Source: Sphaerosporella brunnea (lineage: Eukaryota > Ascomycota > Pezizomycetes > Pezizales > Pyronemataceae). From it: a stretch of DNA of 64,000 nucleotides. The DNA lies in the NCBI GenBank assembly GCA_008704415.1, contig VXIS01000040.1, forward strand, positions 165,671 to 229,670. Reading direction: 5' to 3'. The translations under genes and the position numbers were made by a program. This document shows, one piece after another, positions 10,812-22,802 of this stretch. How positions within the stretch are numbered: the stretch's first letter is position 1; each line of letters opens with the position of its first letter. The notes beneath the pieces are model-generated. The model saw only the letters and a list, made by a program, of their open reading frames with translations. It was not told where the DNA came from and did not search any database.

Positions 10812-13315
10812 TCACAGCATCGCGATACAGAACGCCATCGCCACCAGCAACGCCGCCACACTCGGAGCCAGACCCATAGCACCTGAGGCCTTGTGGCCAC
10901 CGCCACCTGGTGTCGTCTTGTTGCCCATTTTCGCATTGGCACCAGCATCCGCTTTGGCCTGTCCAGGCGGATATGGCGGCAGCGGGGCCGGCTCGGGGTA
11001 ATCCTCGGTGCGGTTGTAAACCACGCCATTATAGATGACGCCTTTCTTATCTGCCAGTAGAAACCAGTGATCGTCGTCGCAAGTGGTGATGTCACGTACA
11101 AAGCACGTTGGCTCCGGGGGCTCGGGGGCAACGAGAGTCTTTGTGCTCTCTGCTTCCCCGGTGGTCGAGTAATCATCGGTGATTGGGTCGCCAGTGGCGA
11201 CTGAGAGACCTTTGATGATGCGTTCAAACACTCTGAATGACGTTTCTGGTTGGTAGGCAGGGACAAGGTGGCCAGCTTGACTGGAGGGCGGGTCAGTTAA
11301 AAAAGTTAGAAGGGGTGAGGATGTGGGCTCACTAGATGCGAGAGAAAGAGAACAAGCCATGTTGTCGTACCTGTCCTCCGATGTAGGAACTGTTTACTTC
11401 AATGTCTTGGTAGCCAGCTTTAATGAAGTTGCTCGCCTGCGGATAGTCGATGGCTAAACTGGCCGCCTCGCCTCCGACCCAGTTGCATATGTAATCTCGA
11501 TCTCCGTAAATCAATGCTACGCGCACTCCAGCCTGCAGAAGCTCCGCAATCGCTTCCATTTGGCCTCCACGGACAAAGTCGCCAGCTACAAGAGTTTTCC
11601 ATTAGCACTTCGTGTGTTCATATAATGCAGTTGCGGCACTTACTATCCTTAAACTTGCGAAAAACCGGTATGTTGGACTGCGAGAAGTTGGTACGGGCAC
11701 CAATAGCCTCCAAAACAGTGGCATTGTTCAGATATTCCTGTTCCCTGGTTAAACGTTGGAAACCTGATATGAGGACTGTGGTGAATCCCACCTTATGATA
11801 TACATCTGGAAACGGGTCCTTTTCCCGGTGGGCAATGTCATACCAACTTCTGTGGCTCATTAGCAATAAGACTTATAAAGTACTTACCTACTAAGTAGTA
11901 GGTACTTAGGGTAATACTTTGGGTCTATACCTGTCAGACTCTCGATAGAGAGCCCTAATCGTATCGCAGACCCTATTTGCCATGGAGCAAACTGCGTTGA
12001 CCTTCTTATTGTGTCCATAGTTATTGGAGTCAAGCTCTTGGACAAGTTTCCTGCATTTCAGAACTGAATCCTTGCAGCCGTTGCGCTCATTGAACCTATC
12101 CATACCAAGGTCCCGGGTCTCAGGCGTGATGGCAGGAATACCATAGGAATTATTAGCCGCATAGTGCATGTAGGCAGGAGTCATTGTCAAGGCATCAATA
12201 CACCCATTAACGATACCGAGTGATGCGAGATGAATCCCAACAGTCTCGTTTTTGGGTAGTTCTCCGGATTCACGACGCTGGTTCTGTTTTTCAAAGTGGC
12301 GGAAAAATGTAGGTCCGTATTTGCCCCCGTAACTCTCGGCAAAGAGATTGATGCCAGTAGAACCTGCATATTGTGGAAAGTTGACCAGCCACGCTTGGAG
12401 AAAGTGCCAAATAGCCTCAGCGGCGATTGCGGTGGTATTTGCTGAATACTCTGCCTTTCCAGAGGGAAATGTGCCATTGATCAGGGCCAATTCCCGGATT
12501 GCCTCTAGGTACGCTTCTGTAGTCTTGTTCTTCAGGAAGACTTCTGTTGATATGGGCTGCTTTTCGTAGGGAGGTGCTGGCTTGCCCACTATGTACACGC
12601 CGTTGGAGTCCAGAAGCGGCAGCGAGCCGTTTGTCGGCGTGTCATAAGAGAAACCGACTTGGTTAGGCTACAGTTGCGCCTATCAGCCGACGAGGTATAT
12701 TTGAGTCCTGTCAGGCTCACCTGGTCAATGAAAAGCATGTTACTCGCGGCATCCCAACCGAACTGCAAGACATCAGTTACCAGTTACACGAACTTGGGAA
12801 TCTGGGTTGTCTATATACCTCCCGAGGTATTGTGGTGAGTGATTCTTTGCTTGCCGGAACGGGTGCACACGGTCCAACCTCACTCATCATTCCAATCATG
12901 GACGAGCTCCCTTCACTCGCATGTTAGCCTCCCTACCAGTCCACCTCATGAACCAGTACATACCAGGACCTCCATTCAACCATATAGTCAGCGGTTTATC
13001 TTGCGGGTTTTCCCGTGCCTCGACAAACCAAAAGAAAGTATTGATGGGGTAGTCTTGTCGGATAGCTTCCAATGTCCCTGGAGGAATATGGACGTGCCCC
13101 GCGTACTGTTTCTGCTTCGGATTCCATGTTCTGCAAATCTCGTTGCTTGGCTCTTTGTAGGTTATTGTGATTCCCGGATTGCTGGCCTTCGAAATTGTTT
13201 TTGCACCTGTTACTGGCGGAGGGTAGCCACTGTAATCTGCAGCGGAAAGAGTGATAATAAATACAATTGCCAAAAGCAGCGGGCACTGTAGAGAACACAT
13301 TCGATTGGCAAGCAA
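10812..13315 (-). CDS. Secreted, probably GPI-anchored serine carboxypeptidase (peptidase family S10, carboxypeptidase S1-like)
   Basis: Releases C-terminal amino acids from peptides at acidic pH in the secretory pathway or at the cell surface (family knowledge). Seven exons: 13315-12964, 12910-12819, 12762-12721, 12667-11931, 11849-11644, 11585-11333, 11280-10812, in agreeing phases, 716 residues. An N-terminal signal peptide is visible (hydrophobic [16 protein letters not shown]); a second in-frame ATG at 13300 is an alternative start. Family motifs: LNGGPGSSSMIG across intron 1, catalytic Ser in ESYGGKYGP (about 274), Asp in GDRDYICNW (about 507), His in [13 protein letters not shown] (about 565, rebuilt across the last intron). 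After the catalytic domain comes a Pro/Gly/Lys-rich stretch and a terminal hydrophobic segment ([20 protein letters not shown]), the pattern of a GPI-attachment signal. Many NxS/T sequons. Confidence 0.9.
11880..11915. repeat. Palindrome inside carboxypeptidase intron 4
   Basis: The intron between 11849 and 11931 contains TACCTACTAAGTAGTAGGTA, a near-perfect palindrome with 9-bp arms and a 2-bp centre. The same TAGGTA-type motif recurs in several intergenic spacers of the window. Confidence 0.6.
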
Positions 13316-14329
13316 GCAGATGTTTCAAAGGCACACCTGGCAGCAGTGAGAGAATGAGGAAAGGCAGGTGAAGAGAAAAGAGAAAGAGGGCAGAAGAAGA
13401 AGGTGTTGATGTCTGGCTTGGGATGGTCACCTAAGAAGGCACAGCTGCATGGACTGGCGGAGTCCGAGGGTTACACGGCGACTCCACGCTGTTTAGCTGG
13501 GCATGAAGAAGAAGCAATGCGCACCAATTGGGATTGAGCATACGCGGCGCTGCATGAAGAGTACAAGTCCTCTGGAGTATAGTACACGCATTGAGCTTAC
13601 CGCTCAGCCACAACTCGTTTCTTATGCTCACTGGTTGGTTATCGCGGGTTTGCACAGCTTATCACTCGCCCATGCATCAGGAGCCTTGACCCAGTACGAC
13701 AGATCAAGGTGTTTGCCGCCGGGTGCTTTTTCTTTTTCCTTTTTTTGTTTTTACAGAAGACTGTCGTCCAAGCCATCCAGAGTCTGATGCGGAACAACCC
13801 TAAACCTGGCCCAGTCCACCTCAGCCTCAGCGCCAAAAAAAGGGTCTCGTCTGCTGGAATTTGAACACGGCCATCAAGGAACCGCACACTCGCCCGAGTG
13901 CAAAATGCATCTCATGTTCCGAGGCTATATGCTCGTAAACTAGGTTCGACAGACTGCGGTTGCGAATGCTCGGCTGTGAGGCAGATGCTAGTTGCTCGGA
14001 ACACGGCTGCAACATGTACTAGAGTACGCAAAATCCACATACAGAACGACTCTCATTGGGCGACTCTCACGAACAACAGCGACTCAGCGAGACCAACCAA
14101 CCCAACCCAACCAACCAACCAGCTACCGCTATTGGAATTCCCCCGCAACTCTCCCCACTTGCTTCTATCACGAAAGCTTCGACAGTTACCACCTCACACC
14201 TTCTCTGCCGAATAACCTCTCGGAGGCAACATCTTTCTCGCCATCTGCGAACTTGTCATACCCTCTGTTCGAGCCACGACTACATCAGACGCACGCACCC
14301 TATTGGCTACAGCCAACTCGACCGCAAAT
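13316..14329. promoter_or_regulatory. Divergent upstream region, carboxypeptidase / dual-specificity phosphatase
   Basis: About 1 kb between divergent starts. Several short ORFs overlap on both strands but none has family similarity or a clear exon structure. CCAACCAAC-type repeats lie near 14090-14125, probably in the phosphatase 5' leader. A T-rich run is at 13728-13755. Confidence 0.5.
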
Positions 14330-15109
14330 ATGCTACTCGAGAACTTCCTGCGACGTTTGCTGCATCTCTACCTTCAAAGTTACCATGAACAGCGCCCCTT
14401 ACTCCTCGAAATCCTAGCCTGGATAGCTCGCAATGCCAGTCCCTTCACCTACACCGCGACAACCGCATCCTCAGAAAAGCCGTCGCTTCCGATGCGTGCT
14501 GTCGTTTCGACAATCCTTTCTGGCAAACTCTACCTCTCTGGCATCACTGCTGCTTCCTCATCGGCCACCCTCGCCGAGCATGGGATCACGCATGTCCTCT
14601 CCGTGATCAACGCAGACGAGGTCCCCAAACTTCCTGAAGGAATCAGGCACCGCATAATCCCAATTAGCGATACTACTACGGCCAACATCCTCCAGCATCT
14701 TCCTGATGTCATCGAATTCATAGAATCTGCATTCCAGGAGGACCCAAATGCTAAAGTTCTCGTTCACTGCATCGAAGGAGTTTCCCGCTCCGCCTCTGCT
14801 GTTATCGCATACCTCATGGCCGAGCGCGGCATGTCATTCGCGCAAGCCCTCCGGGTTGTCAAGCGCCGTCGGCCCGTAGTCTCTCCAAACCTTGGCTTCG
14901 TTCGCCAGTTGAGCGAGTGGGGGACTATTTGCGAGGCTAAACGAAAGGAAAACCCAAGGGAGTGGGAACAGGTCTTGAATCTTAGGCAGCGCAGGAGCGA
15001 GAGCCCACCGCCGCCTGTGAGGGTTGAGAAGGTGGAGAGAAGAACAAGCTGGAAGGATATGGTTTTTGGTCGCAGTGCGATGGATGAGACAGAATCTCTT
15101 GACACCTAA
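14330..15109 (+). CDS. Dual-specificity protein phosphatase (DUSP fold)
   Basis: Dephosphorylates phospho-Ser/Thr and phospho-Tyr, typically on signalling proteins (family knowledge). Single exon of 259 residues from the ATG at 14330 (MLLENFLRR); the open frame extends a little upstream but without an ATG. The DUSP domain starts near residue 60 (ILSGKLYLSGITAASSSATL, then HGITHVLSVI). The catalytic P-loop HCIEGVSRSASAV puts the nucleophile at about Cys147, with the general-acid region PISDTTTANI upstream and VVKRRRPVVSPNLGFVRQL after it, as in atypical DUSPs. The C-terminal 50 residues are basic and Pro-rich and are not part of the domain. The physiological substrate cannot be told from sequence. 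Confidence 0.88.
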   Translation: MLLENFLRRLLHLYLQSYHEQRPLLLEILAWIARNASPFTYTATTASSEKPSLPMRAVVSTILSGKLYLSGITAASSSATLAEHGITHVLSVINADEVPKLPEGIRHRIIPISDTTTANILQHLPDVIEFIESAFQEDPNAKVLVHCIEGVSRSASAVIAYLMAERGMSFAQALRVVKRRRPVVSPNLGFVRQLSEWGTICEAKRKENPREWEQVLNLRQRRSESPPPPVRVEKVERRTSWKDMVFGRSAMDETESLDT

Positions 15110-17507
15110 TCAGGGTTTTTGTGCGTCTTCATTTGCCATGGTGCTCTGGAATTTGGATGGCACGGCGTTTGGTATGGCCTGGCATTGCACGGCGTTTTTT
15201 GACAGGATTTTCTCATATACTGCTATATCGTTTTGCTGAAGTGATTGCCTTTTCCTGTTCGCGTGTATATACTAGGGTAGAGTAGGGTAGATGCTTGAGG
15301 ATAGAAGGAAAGAGAGATGCTCGAAAGACAAGCCTTCCTTTCCATCTCGTTTACCAGCTTGCTGAAAACTCGTTTAGACGATCACATCCTCTCTTCTTCG
15401 CATGGCATGTGCTGGCATATGGCCGCCAAGCGAAATGCAGGGTTCAATAAACCCTATCTACGTCATCAACTTCCACCGTTGGGTCGGCGTTGCCGCCGTT
15501 GCGCTCTTCCGCGCGAGACTTAAACGGATGAGTTTTGGATACCCCTTCGCGTTTACACCTCGGATCAACGTTTGAGTGGATCATCAGGTGAGCGCAAACT
15601 GGAGGGGCTCGAGTTCCTGACAAATTTGGTTTTTATGCCTAAGGCTCACGGCTTGTTTGGGGCGCTGAGGAACGTTAAGCCGCGCCTTGCGCGCGCCTGC
15701 GTTGCGGGGGAAACGATGACCCTCGATGAGTCGGGAAACAACTCTCTTGTTTCCGAAGACTCGGCAAAGAGGTCGAATGGTTCATCTGGATCTCTAAGGG
15801 GGAGTCAAAATTATGCATAAAAACGCGTCGCGACCTGGCAAAGGTTTTTTTCTGGAGAAAAAGGTTTCCCCGTCAGGGCGGAGCATGCCCGCGGGAAGAC
15901 GCGAGACCCGTGGAATGGAACGGTCTCGGTGCATGCATCCCCGCCGGCTAGCGGATGGCGGGCGGAGATATGCGAGTGAGTGCAAGTGCATGCAGTTGTC
16001 ACTTCAACGCGTCTGCACACGATCTATCCATCAGATGTACGGTCTAATGTAAGTAGCAAGAAGCCTACAAGATTGTTGACGCCTATGCTGTTGATGTGAA
16101 GAGTCCGTGCGAAAGGTGTTCAGCCTTATGTAGGTTAGTAAAAAGGGGGGGGGGGGGGTTAATTCGTCATTCGTCACAATCTGACTGTCGTATTTGGATC
16201 GGCTTCTAAATTCCTCTTCTGGAACATGGCGTCAACAACCAGTTGGAGGAGGTTTTTTTTTTGATCCTAAAATTAAACCGAGAGCAGAAGTCGGCTCGCT
16301 CTCGAAGAAACCAGCGCATCCCGCCGGTCATCGAGAGCCCCCGTGGAACGATGTTCGGGATATGTGTACACACCCACACACACACACACACACACACGAC
16401 ACCTTACCGTACCGGCGACCCGGAATGGAAGCACGACGGTATTAGGGTTCTTTGGTTCGAGATGGGCCGGTGAGATGGAAGTCCGTACAGGCAGGCACAT
16501 GACGGGTTAGGGAAGTCGATGCAGTGGTCATAAATTTGCCTAGCTGCAAGGCATAATATCGAGCGTGAACTGAGTGAGAATGAGGGAACGCGGGCAAACA
16601 ACGCGGGTGTGTGCCCAAGCTCGTTTCCGAGCGTGTACTTTCGACCGCGTTCGCGGGCATCTCCCGACGGGCAGCTCCATGTGGACCGCGAGGTGAGAAC
16701 TGCGGAGGATGCTGCATCTTTTTCTTGACTGTAGCAGCATCTTGTCTTCTTCTGGTTGTTGATCTGCAGCGTCGTCCATTCCTTTTCCTTCACTCCAAAG
16801 GACTATTTCACGTGTTCAATCCTGAACTCCGAACACGCCCTGAGCCTCCCCCCACTCCGTCGGCCATTTTCTGTATGTAAAATCGAAAAGACTCCATCAT
16901 CCCGTGCAGTTGTTGAAGAAGCGGCACTAAAACGCACCTAGTCCAGTGTGGCCATGCATATTAGCCACCCACGCACGACAGCAGCCCTCTAAACCACCAC
17001 CACCACCCCCATCTCCAAATCCAGAGCAACCCCTTCTTCCCCTCTCCCCGGGTCCCGACTTCCATACCGCAACACCCCCTCCCCCCACAAAAACCCGCTG
17101 CCCCCGACGACGGCCTCGATCCTCTCCAGCTCTTCCGACCCCTTAATCACTACTCTTTGAATTTACACCTACTCGTCGTCCGTCAACCTTGGGGAAATCG
17201 TCGTAGGCGTTTCCCTGTATTTGAACCCACGGTCACCCACGGTCACCCTCGGCAACCCCTTCGACGCTGCTTGCATTCCACCTTCGAACTACATTCCGAG
17301 TCGAAGGGAATTTCGATTCAGTTGCCACTGACTAATTCTAATCATTGCATGCAACGCTGCTTAGCGAGAACCGATCAACACGCCTCCTCAACACGTTGAA
17401 TTTGACCTGTTGGATTAATCACGACGCCTTTCCGAGACACCGAAGCAACCATCACTTTCTCGCGTCTGTTGGCTCGAGTATTCTGCCCGATATCACAGTC
17501 CTACCCT
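15110..17507. other. Intergenic spacer with simple repeats, upstream of the CDC4-like gene
   Basis: 2.4 kb without a convincing gene. It contains a G14 run at 16145-16158, an AC dinucleotide tract at 16375-16397 and pyrimidine-rich, CCACC-rich sequence at 16970-17110 that probably belongs to the promoter and 5' leader of the next gene. Short ORFs overlap on both strands and have no recognisable domains. Confidence 0.6.
16375..16397. repeat. (AC)n microsatellite
   Basis: Uninterrupted CA/AC dinucleotide tract of about 11 units, flanked by ACACACCC on the left. Confidence 0.9.
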
Positions 17508-20500
17508 ATGGAACCTCCTTCTGCTCCTAATGCCGCTCGTCGAAGTCAGCCGCATCATACAGCAATACCTACACCGGGTATGTCGCGAACGACAGACAGA
17601 CAACACCCAACGACGATGACACGGGAACCAAGGAGAAAGGTGGCTCCCTACACCACAGTAGGACAGTTCTCGTATGCCCCGACAACGCAGACTACCGTGG
17701 TGACTACTACGACCACCACGACCACCACCTTTCCCCAGCTGGTGATGAAGCCACCGAGAGAGTTAAATGAACTCGACCCAAAGGAATACCCCTTGGCAGC
17801 TGTACCCACGCCGGCGGCTTTAAAGCGATTCGCCTTTGATATTGATGGAAAGCCGGCGTACTTTAGGGAAGAGGATGACGCGGATGCATCGCTTCGAAAT
17901 GTATGTGTCGCCCCTGAATATCAGCCAAGAATAAAACATAATTCTCACAACTATCCGTCATCTAGCTTGAATCTATGGTAAAGGAGTTGAACCGGAATAA
18001 CGGCATGATACGGACAGAGGTTCGCGGAAAGGAACAGTTCGTGCTTCCTAATAACTGCTTAACAAGCCCCCTAGCTTCCGCCGCTATCCAGGCGGCGGCA
18101 CAACCTGGTTCGAGTAGAAAACGACCCGCTTCCCCTGTGTCGATATCAGAGGCTGCTGAACGCGTTGCGACGTTGCAGAACCGAGGACAAAAGCGTCGAC
18201 AGATGGCTCGGACGCGTCCCGGTGCTCTAAATAAGCCAACCACCCCTTCTCCCAAGAAGAATGTTCGCTCCAGCCGGAACACCACACCGCATAACACCAA
18301 CAACGATACCCAAGTCACAGCCATTCCTACTCATGCCCCTCGACCTGTTCGCCCGCTCCATCAACAGTTGACACAGATCCAGAGCTCGACGCCCTTGATG
18401 TCTCCTCAGAATCGCATCCCTACTCAGACACAACAGCAGGAGACTCCGCTCACCCTTTCCCCTCAACTAGCATCGAAAACGGTAGATGATGAGGATGTAA
18501 ATATGCAAGGCACGCCCACACCGCAGGAGGAGTTAGATTCTGACAACACCGCTCATGCGGATTCGCCTACGCACGGCGCGGGTGGAATCGATGGATTGGC
18601 TGGTGGGGAACTGCCTCTAAGTCTACCGAGCCCGAGTTTGAGCCCGGTAACGGCAGCTCTGAACCATGGGAACCACAATTACTTTGCGGCTATGGATACA
18701 GACGACATCACATCACCGCTAGACCTGCAGCCCGCTGATGAGGATCTGATGGATATGCCAATCATTCCCACGCCGTCGAGGGAAATCTCCCAATTAGATA
18801 TTGCTGCACATCGTGGCGCGCCCGGAGGACTGATGGATATCCCGAACATGCTCGATACTTTTGATGCGATGCCATCCACCGTCAAGTCATATGTCATGTA
18901 CCAATTGTTACGCCGGTGCTCAAAGAACACACTTCAAACAGTGGCGAGCGTCGTCAATCCTGCTTTGATGTGTGATTTCTTGACCCTGCTACCGTCAGAA
19001 CTCTCTTTGGAAATCATCAAATATCTGGATGTTAAGAGTTTGTGCAATGCGGCTCAAGTGTCGAAGAGGTGGAGGTTGATAATCGACTCCGATGAGTGGA
19101 CTTGGAAGAAGCTCTTCGACCAAGATGGGTTCCAGCTTCAGGAAGGAGAACTTGACAGGGCGATTAGAGAAGGCTGGGGATACCAAGACCCACGAGGCGA
19201 TGATGATTGGGAGGTTGATATCAACAGCAACCTTACCAGTTCTCGTTCAGGAGGTGCTGCTAGTTCGTCGTTAGGAATGACTGGAAAGTCCAAGAGAAAA
19301 GTTACCCGTGCAGTATCCCGACAACAAAAGAAGAAGAGAGATGCAGTTGAAACCCTTGGCAAGGAAGAGTTCAACGAAGTCATCTCGGAAATCATCTCCA
19401 ATTCGGCAGGCCCCATCACTGCTGCTGATGCTGCTGAGAAGGCGTACAATAAGGCTGCTGTCGGACTTCCATCATTGAGGAATTTGCACCTGTTCAAATC
19501 AATCTATCGCAGACATCATATTATCCGAAGAAGTTGGATCCGACCGGATGTCAAGCCGAAGCACATTTCTTTCCGCGGACATCAGCGGCACGTAGTCACC
19601 TGTCTTCAATTCGACACCGACAAGATTTTGACTGGATCAGACGATACTAACATTAATGTCTATGATACTACAACTGGTGTCTTGAGGGCGACTTTGGAAG
19701 GTCACGAAGGTGGTGTGTGGGCTCTGCAGTATGAGGGAAATCAGTTAGTCTCTGGGTCTACGGACCGAACGGTTAGGGTTTGGGACATCGCAGGGACCAG
19801 GTGCACGCAGATCTTCCATGGCCATACATCCACGGTGCGATGCCTACAGATTCTCATGCCGACTAAGATTGGAGTCAGGGCCGACGGAAAGGAGATACGG
19901 ATGCCTAAACAGCCTCTGATTATCACCGGTTCGCGCGATTCAACTTTGAGAGTGTGGAAACTTCCCTCGCCCGATGATTTCCCCTACCTATCTGCTCAAG
20001 ATAACGACACTTTCACGAACTCAGCGAACAACCCCTACTTTGTCCGGATTCTGCAAGGGCACCAGCATTCAGTTCGTGCGATCTCTGCGCATGGAGACAC
20101 ATTGGTCAGTGGCAGCTACGACCATACCGTGAAGGTTTGGAGGGTGTCGACAGGCGAGATTATTCACACCCTGCGAGGCCACACCCAGAAGGTGTATAGC
20201 GTCGTCCTGGACCACAAACGGAACAGATGCATCTCGGGTAGTATGGATAACATGGTCAAGGTGTGGTCTCTGGATACTGGCTCAGTCATCTACACCCTCG
20301 AAGGGCATAGTCAGCTAGTAGGGTTGTTAGACTTGAGTCATGATAAGCTGGTTTCGGCAGCAGCGGACTCCACGCTTCGCATCTGGGACCCGGAGACCGG
20401 CCAATGCAAACACACGCTGACGGCGCACACGGGTGCCATCACATGCTTCCAGCACGATGAGACAAAGGTTATCTCTGGTTCCGATAGGACCCTCAAGATG

Positions 20501-20864
20501 TGGAACATCAAGACCGGAGAGTTTATCCGGGACCTGTTGACCGACTTGACTGGTGTTTGGCAAGTCAAGTTCAATGAACGGCGGTGCGTTGCAGCTGTCC
20601 AGAGGGAGCAGGTCACGTATATTGAGGTCAGTCATCTTGATCTGCTGTGAAAGTCAAGGCATACTGACTGCATTCTAGGTCCTGGATTTCGGAGCTGCAA
20701 GAGACGGTGTGCCCGAGGATCAGCGCGGGCGCAGGATCGTAGTTGACCTCGAAGGCAACGAGCTGCCCGAAGGCAGCGACGCTATGGACGAAGGTTAGAG
20801 AACTGCAGATCGTTATGATAGCACAATTAATATTCTAATTTCAACCTTAGGTGAAGACTTCTAA
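17508..20864 (+). CDS. CDC4: F-box/WD40 protein, Cdc4-type SCF ubiquitin-ligase substrate receptor
   Basis: Binds phosphorylated substrates through the WD40 propeller and recruits them to the SCF complex through Skp1 (family knowledge). Exons 17508-17900, 17966-20626, 20679-20793, 20851-20864; 1060 residues. The last coding exon is only 14 nt including the stop (...GEDF). The F-box lies near residues 467-512 (LLPSELSLEIIKYLDVKSLC, VSKRWRLIIDSDEWTWKKLF). Seven WD repeats are readable from about 664 (GHQRHVVTCLQ, GHEGGVWALQ, GHTSTVRCLQ, GHQHSVRAIS, GHTQKVYSVV, GHSQLVGLLD, AHTGAITCFQ) plus a degenerate eighth, matching the eight-bladed Cdc4 propeller. A segment before the F-box (TFDAMPSTVKSYVMYQLLRR) matches the Cdc4/Fbw7 dimerisation region. 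The N-terminal half is Ser/Thr/Pro-rich with a poly-Thr run. Assigning it to Cdc4 rather than another F-box/WD40 family rests on this architecture. Confidence 0.9.
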
Positions 20865-22072
20865 GTCCACTGTAAATTTGAATTTTTTACCTACCACAAT
20901 CCGGCACTTGACGAGACCGAACACAACACCCTGGCGTTTTCTCCTTTATTTTTACTTCTACACCCACGGCGAAGATTACCATCACGTTATGAACCCTTTG
21001 ATTTCCCCTCATACTTTTTACTTATTTTTTTATCCGTCCTCGACATATTATCATGGCGTTGGTTGCTGCTTTTTCATGCAATTTTGTTTTCCCTTGCTTT
21101 CTTCTATCATGCATCGTCGTCAATAGGACCGGAGCGGGAAGGAGAGGGAGGTGTTGGGATGGATGGACTTTTTTTTCTTTGCTTTCTGAATGGATAGGTG
21201 GATATTAGCTTGGAGGTTTATATGTGAAAAGAGTATCATGAAGTAAACTACAAGTACCCTTCGGTTGCATTGACGGGCGCAAGCTGTCTTTTTTTCTCTT
21301 AAGCTATTTTTTTTTTTTTTTTTTCGGTGCTGCTAGAACGGCGGCGAGTACATTGGTCTTGTGCCCCTTTTATTTCCTTTTGCTGTTGCTGTGACTTGAT
21401 GAAACGGATCCTTGAGAACTGTGGGACAGGAGCTTGAGTTGCTCAGTGAACGTAAGGGGTAGAGTTAGTGTATATATCGGTATGTTACGAACTTATTCGA
21501 TCGTGTTTTTTATCTTCTAAGACAGCACCATATATGGGCCACTGATTAGCGATGGCACAATAGGTAGTTGTAGTTGAATACCCACAATAAAAGATGCCTA
21601 AAATTGGGCATATTATGCGCCGTAAAAGTTGTTTCCTCTTGTCGCTTGTTTTGCGCCTGATTCCGGTGGATGTGAGTGCTAGCATGTGAGCCGCGATTAT
21701 GTGGAGGACCATAATCGGTGGGGTATTTGGAGCTTTATTGATCCCCGACCATCATTGAAATGAAAAGGCATATTATGTGCCTAAAATGAAAGTAGACGTC
21801 CATATTCTGGTACCCATATATGGTGCCGTTTTCAGCCAAATTTAATACCCCTAGTGGAGTATTTGCGAGACAAATTGTTCTACAGTTATGTACGGTATCT
21901 GAAATGCCCTGTCACGGTGCTCATCGTGCTCCCGTTTCCAAGTAATCAATAGAGGATATACGGGTTCGCGATCTATGGAAATAAAGCTCGATGGCAATGC
22001 TGGAGCTGAATCTGGGGCGAGAACAGAGCTTTTTTTATTTTTATTTTTGTTGGTCAAATCATGGACTTTAAC

Positions 22073-22611
22073 TTTAACGGCTTTTATGCCAAAACATGGC
22101 AAAAGGTGCATTGCAGCGTTACCCCCCCCCCCCCCCAATTTTGTTTTTTATGCCCCCCCAGACACCCGCCACTCACTCCACTGAAGGTCCGCTCCTTAAT
22201 ATCCCCCCCGCTATGCGTAAGCAGCCAGTACATACGGCGGCATATAGTCCAAAGGAGCTTTTTCGAGGCAGTGAATGACAGCAACCGCATGCACACAGGG
22301 AAATCTTGGTGTCCTGAAACCGCACACAGGTACAAGTTCGGGCATCAAGATCCACAGTGAAAAACTACCGGTCACTCGGCGACTGTGACCGATGGTAGGT
22401 GCGCTGGTGGGTGGATCGTCGTGGCAAGGGTGTGGTGGGAGAAAAGGTGAGGTTGGGATGGGAGCCTCAGCGGTAGTGGATAGTTGTCACTTGGGCAGTT
22501 CTCGGGTCAATATCTTAGGGGTACAGGGCATAAAAACAAAATTGGGGGATTTCGCTATGTTTTTTTTTTTTTTTTTTGGGGGGGGGGGGTATGGGGCATA
22601 AAAGCCGTAAA
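22073..22611. mobile_element. Inverted-repeat element (MITE-like relic)
   Basis: The left arm (22073-22157) and right arm (22525-22611, inverted) share TTTA(A)CGGCTTTTATGCC, a poly-C/poly-G run, and CCCCCAATTTTGTTTTTTAT followed by GCCC, in the same order when read inward. The roughly 370-bp centre has no transposase-like ORF. Arms are divergent in length, so this is a decayed copy. Confidence 0.5.
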
Positions 22612-22802
22612 TTTGAACAGTGGGGCATGGCCATGTGGAACTATTAGAGAAGTCTGCGTTAAGCTTCTAGGTCTACAATTTCTAGCTTTTAAACGTGGGC
22701 GGAGATCAACACTCACTTGGGAGCCAGAAATTAGAGCAAGGAAACAAAGAAGGAAATTGTAACAAAGGAAATCAACGAAATAAGAAGTAACGAAGGAACT
22801 GA

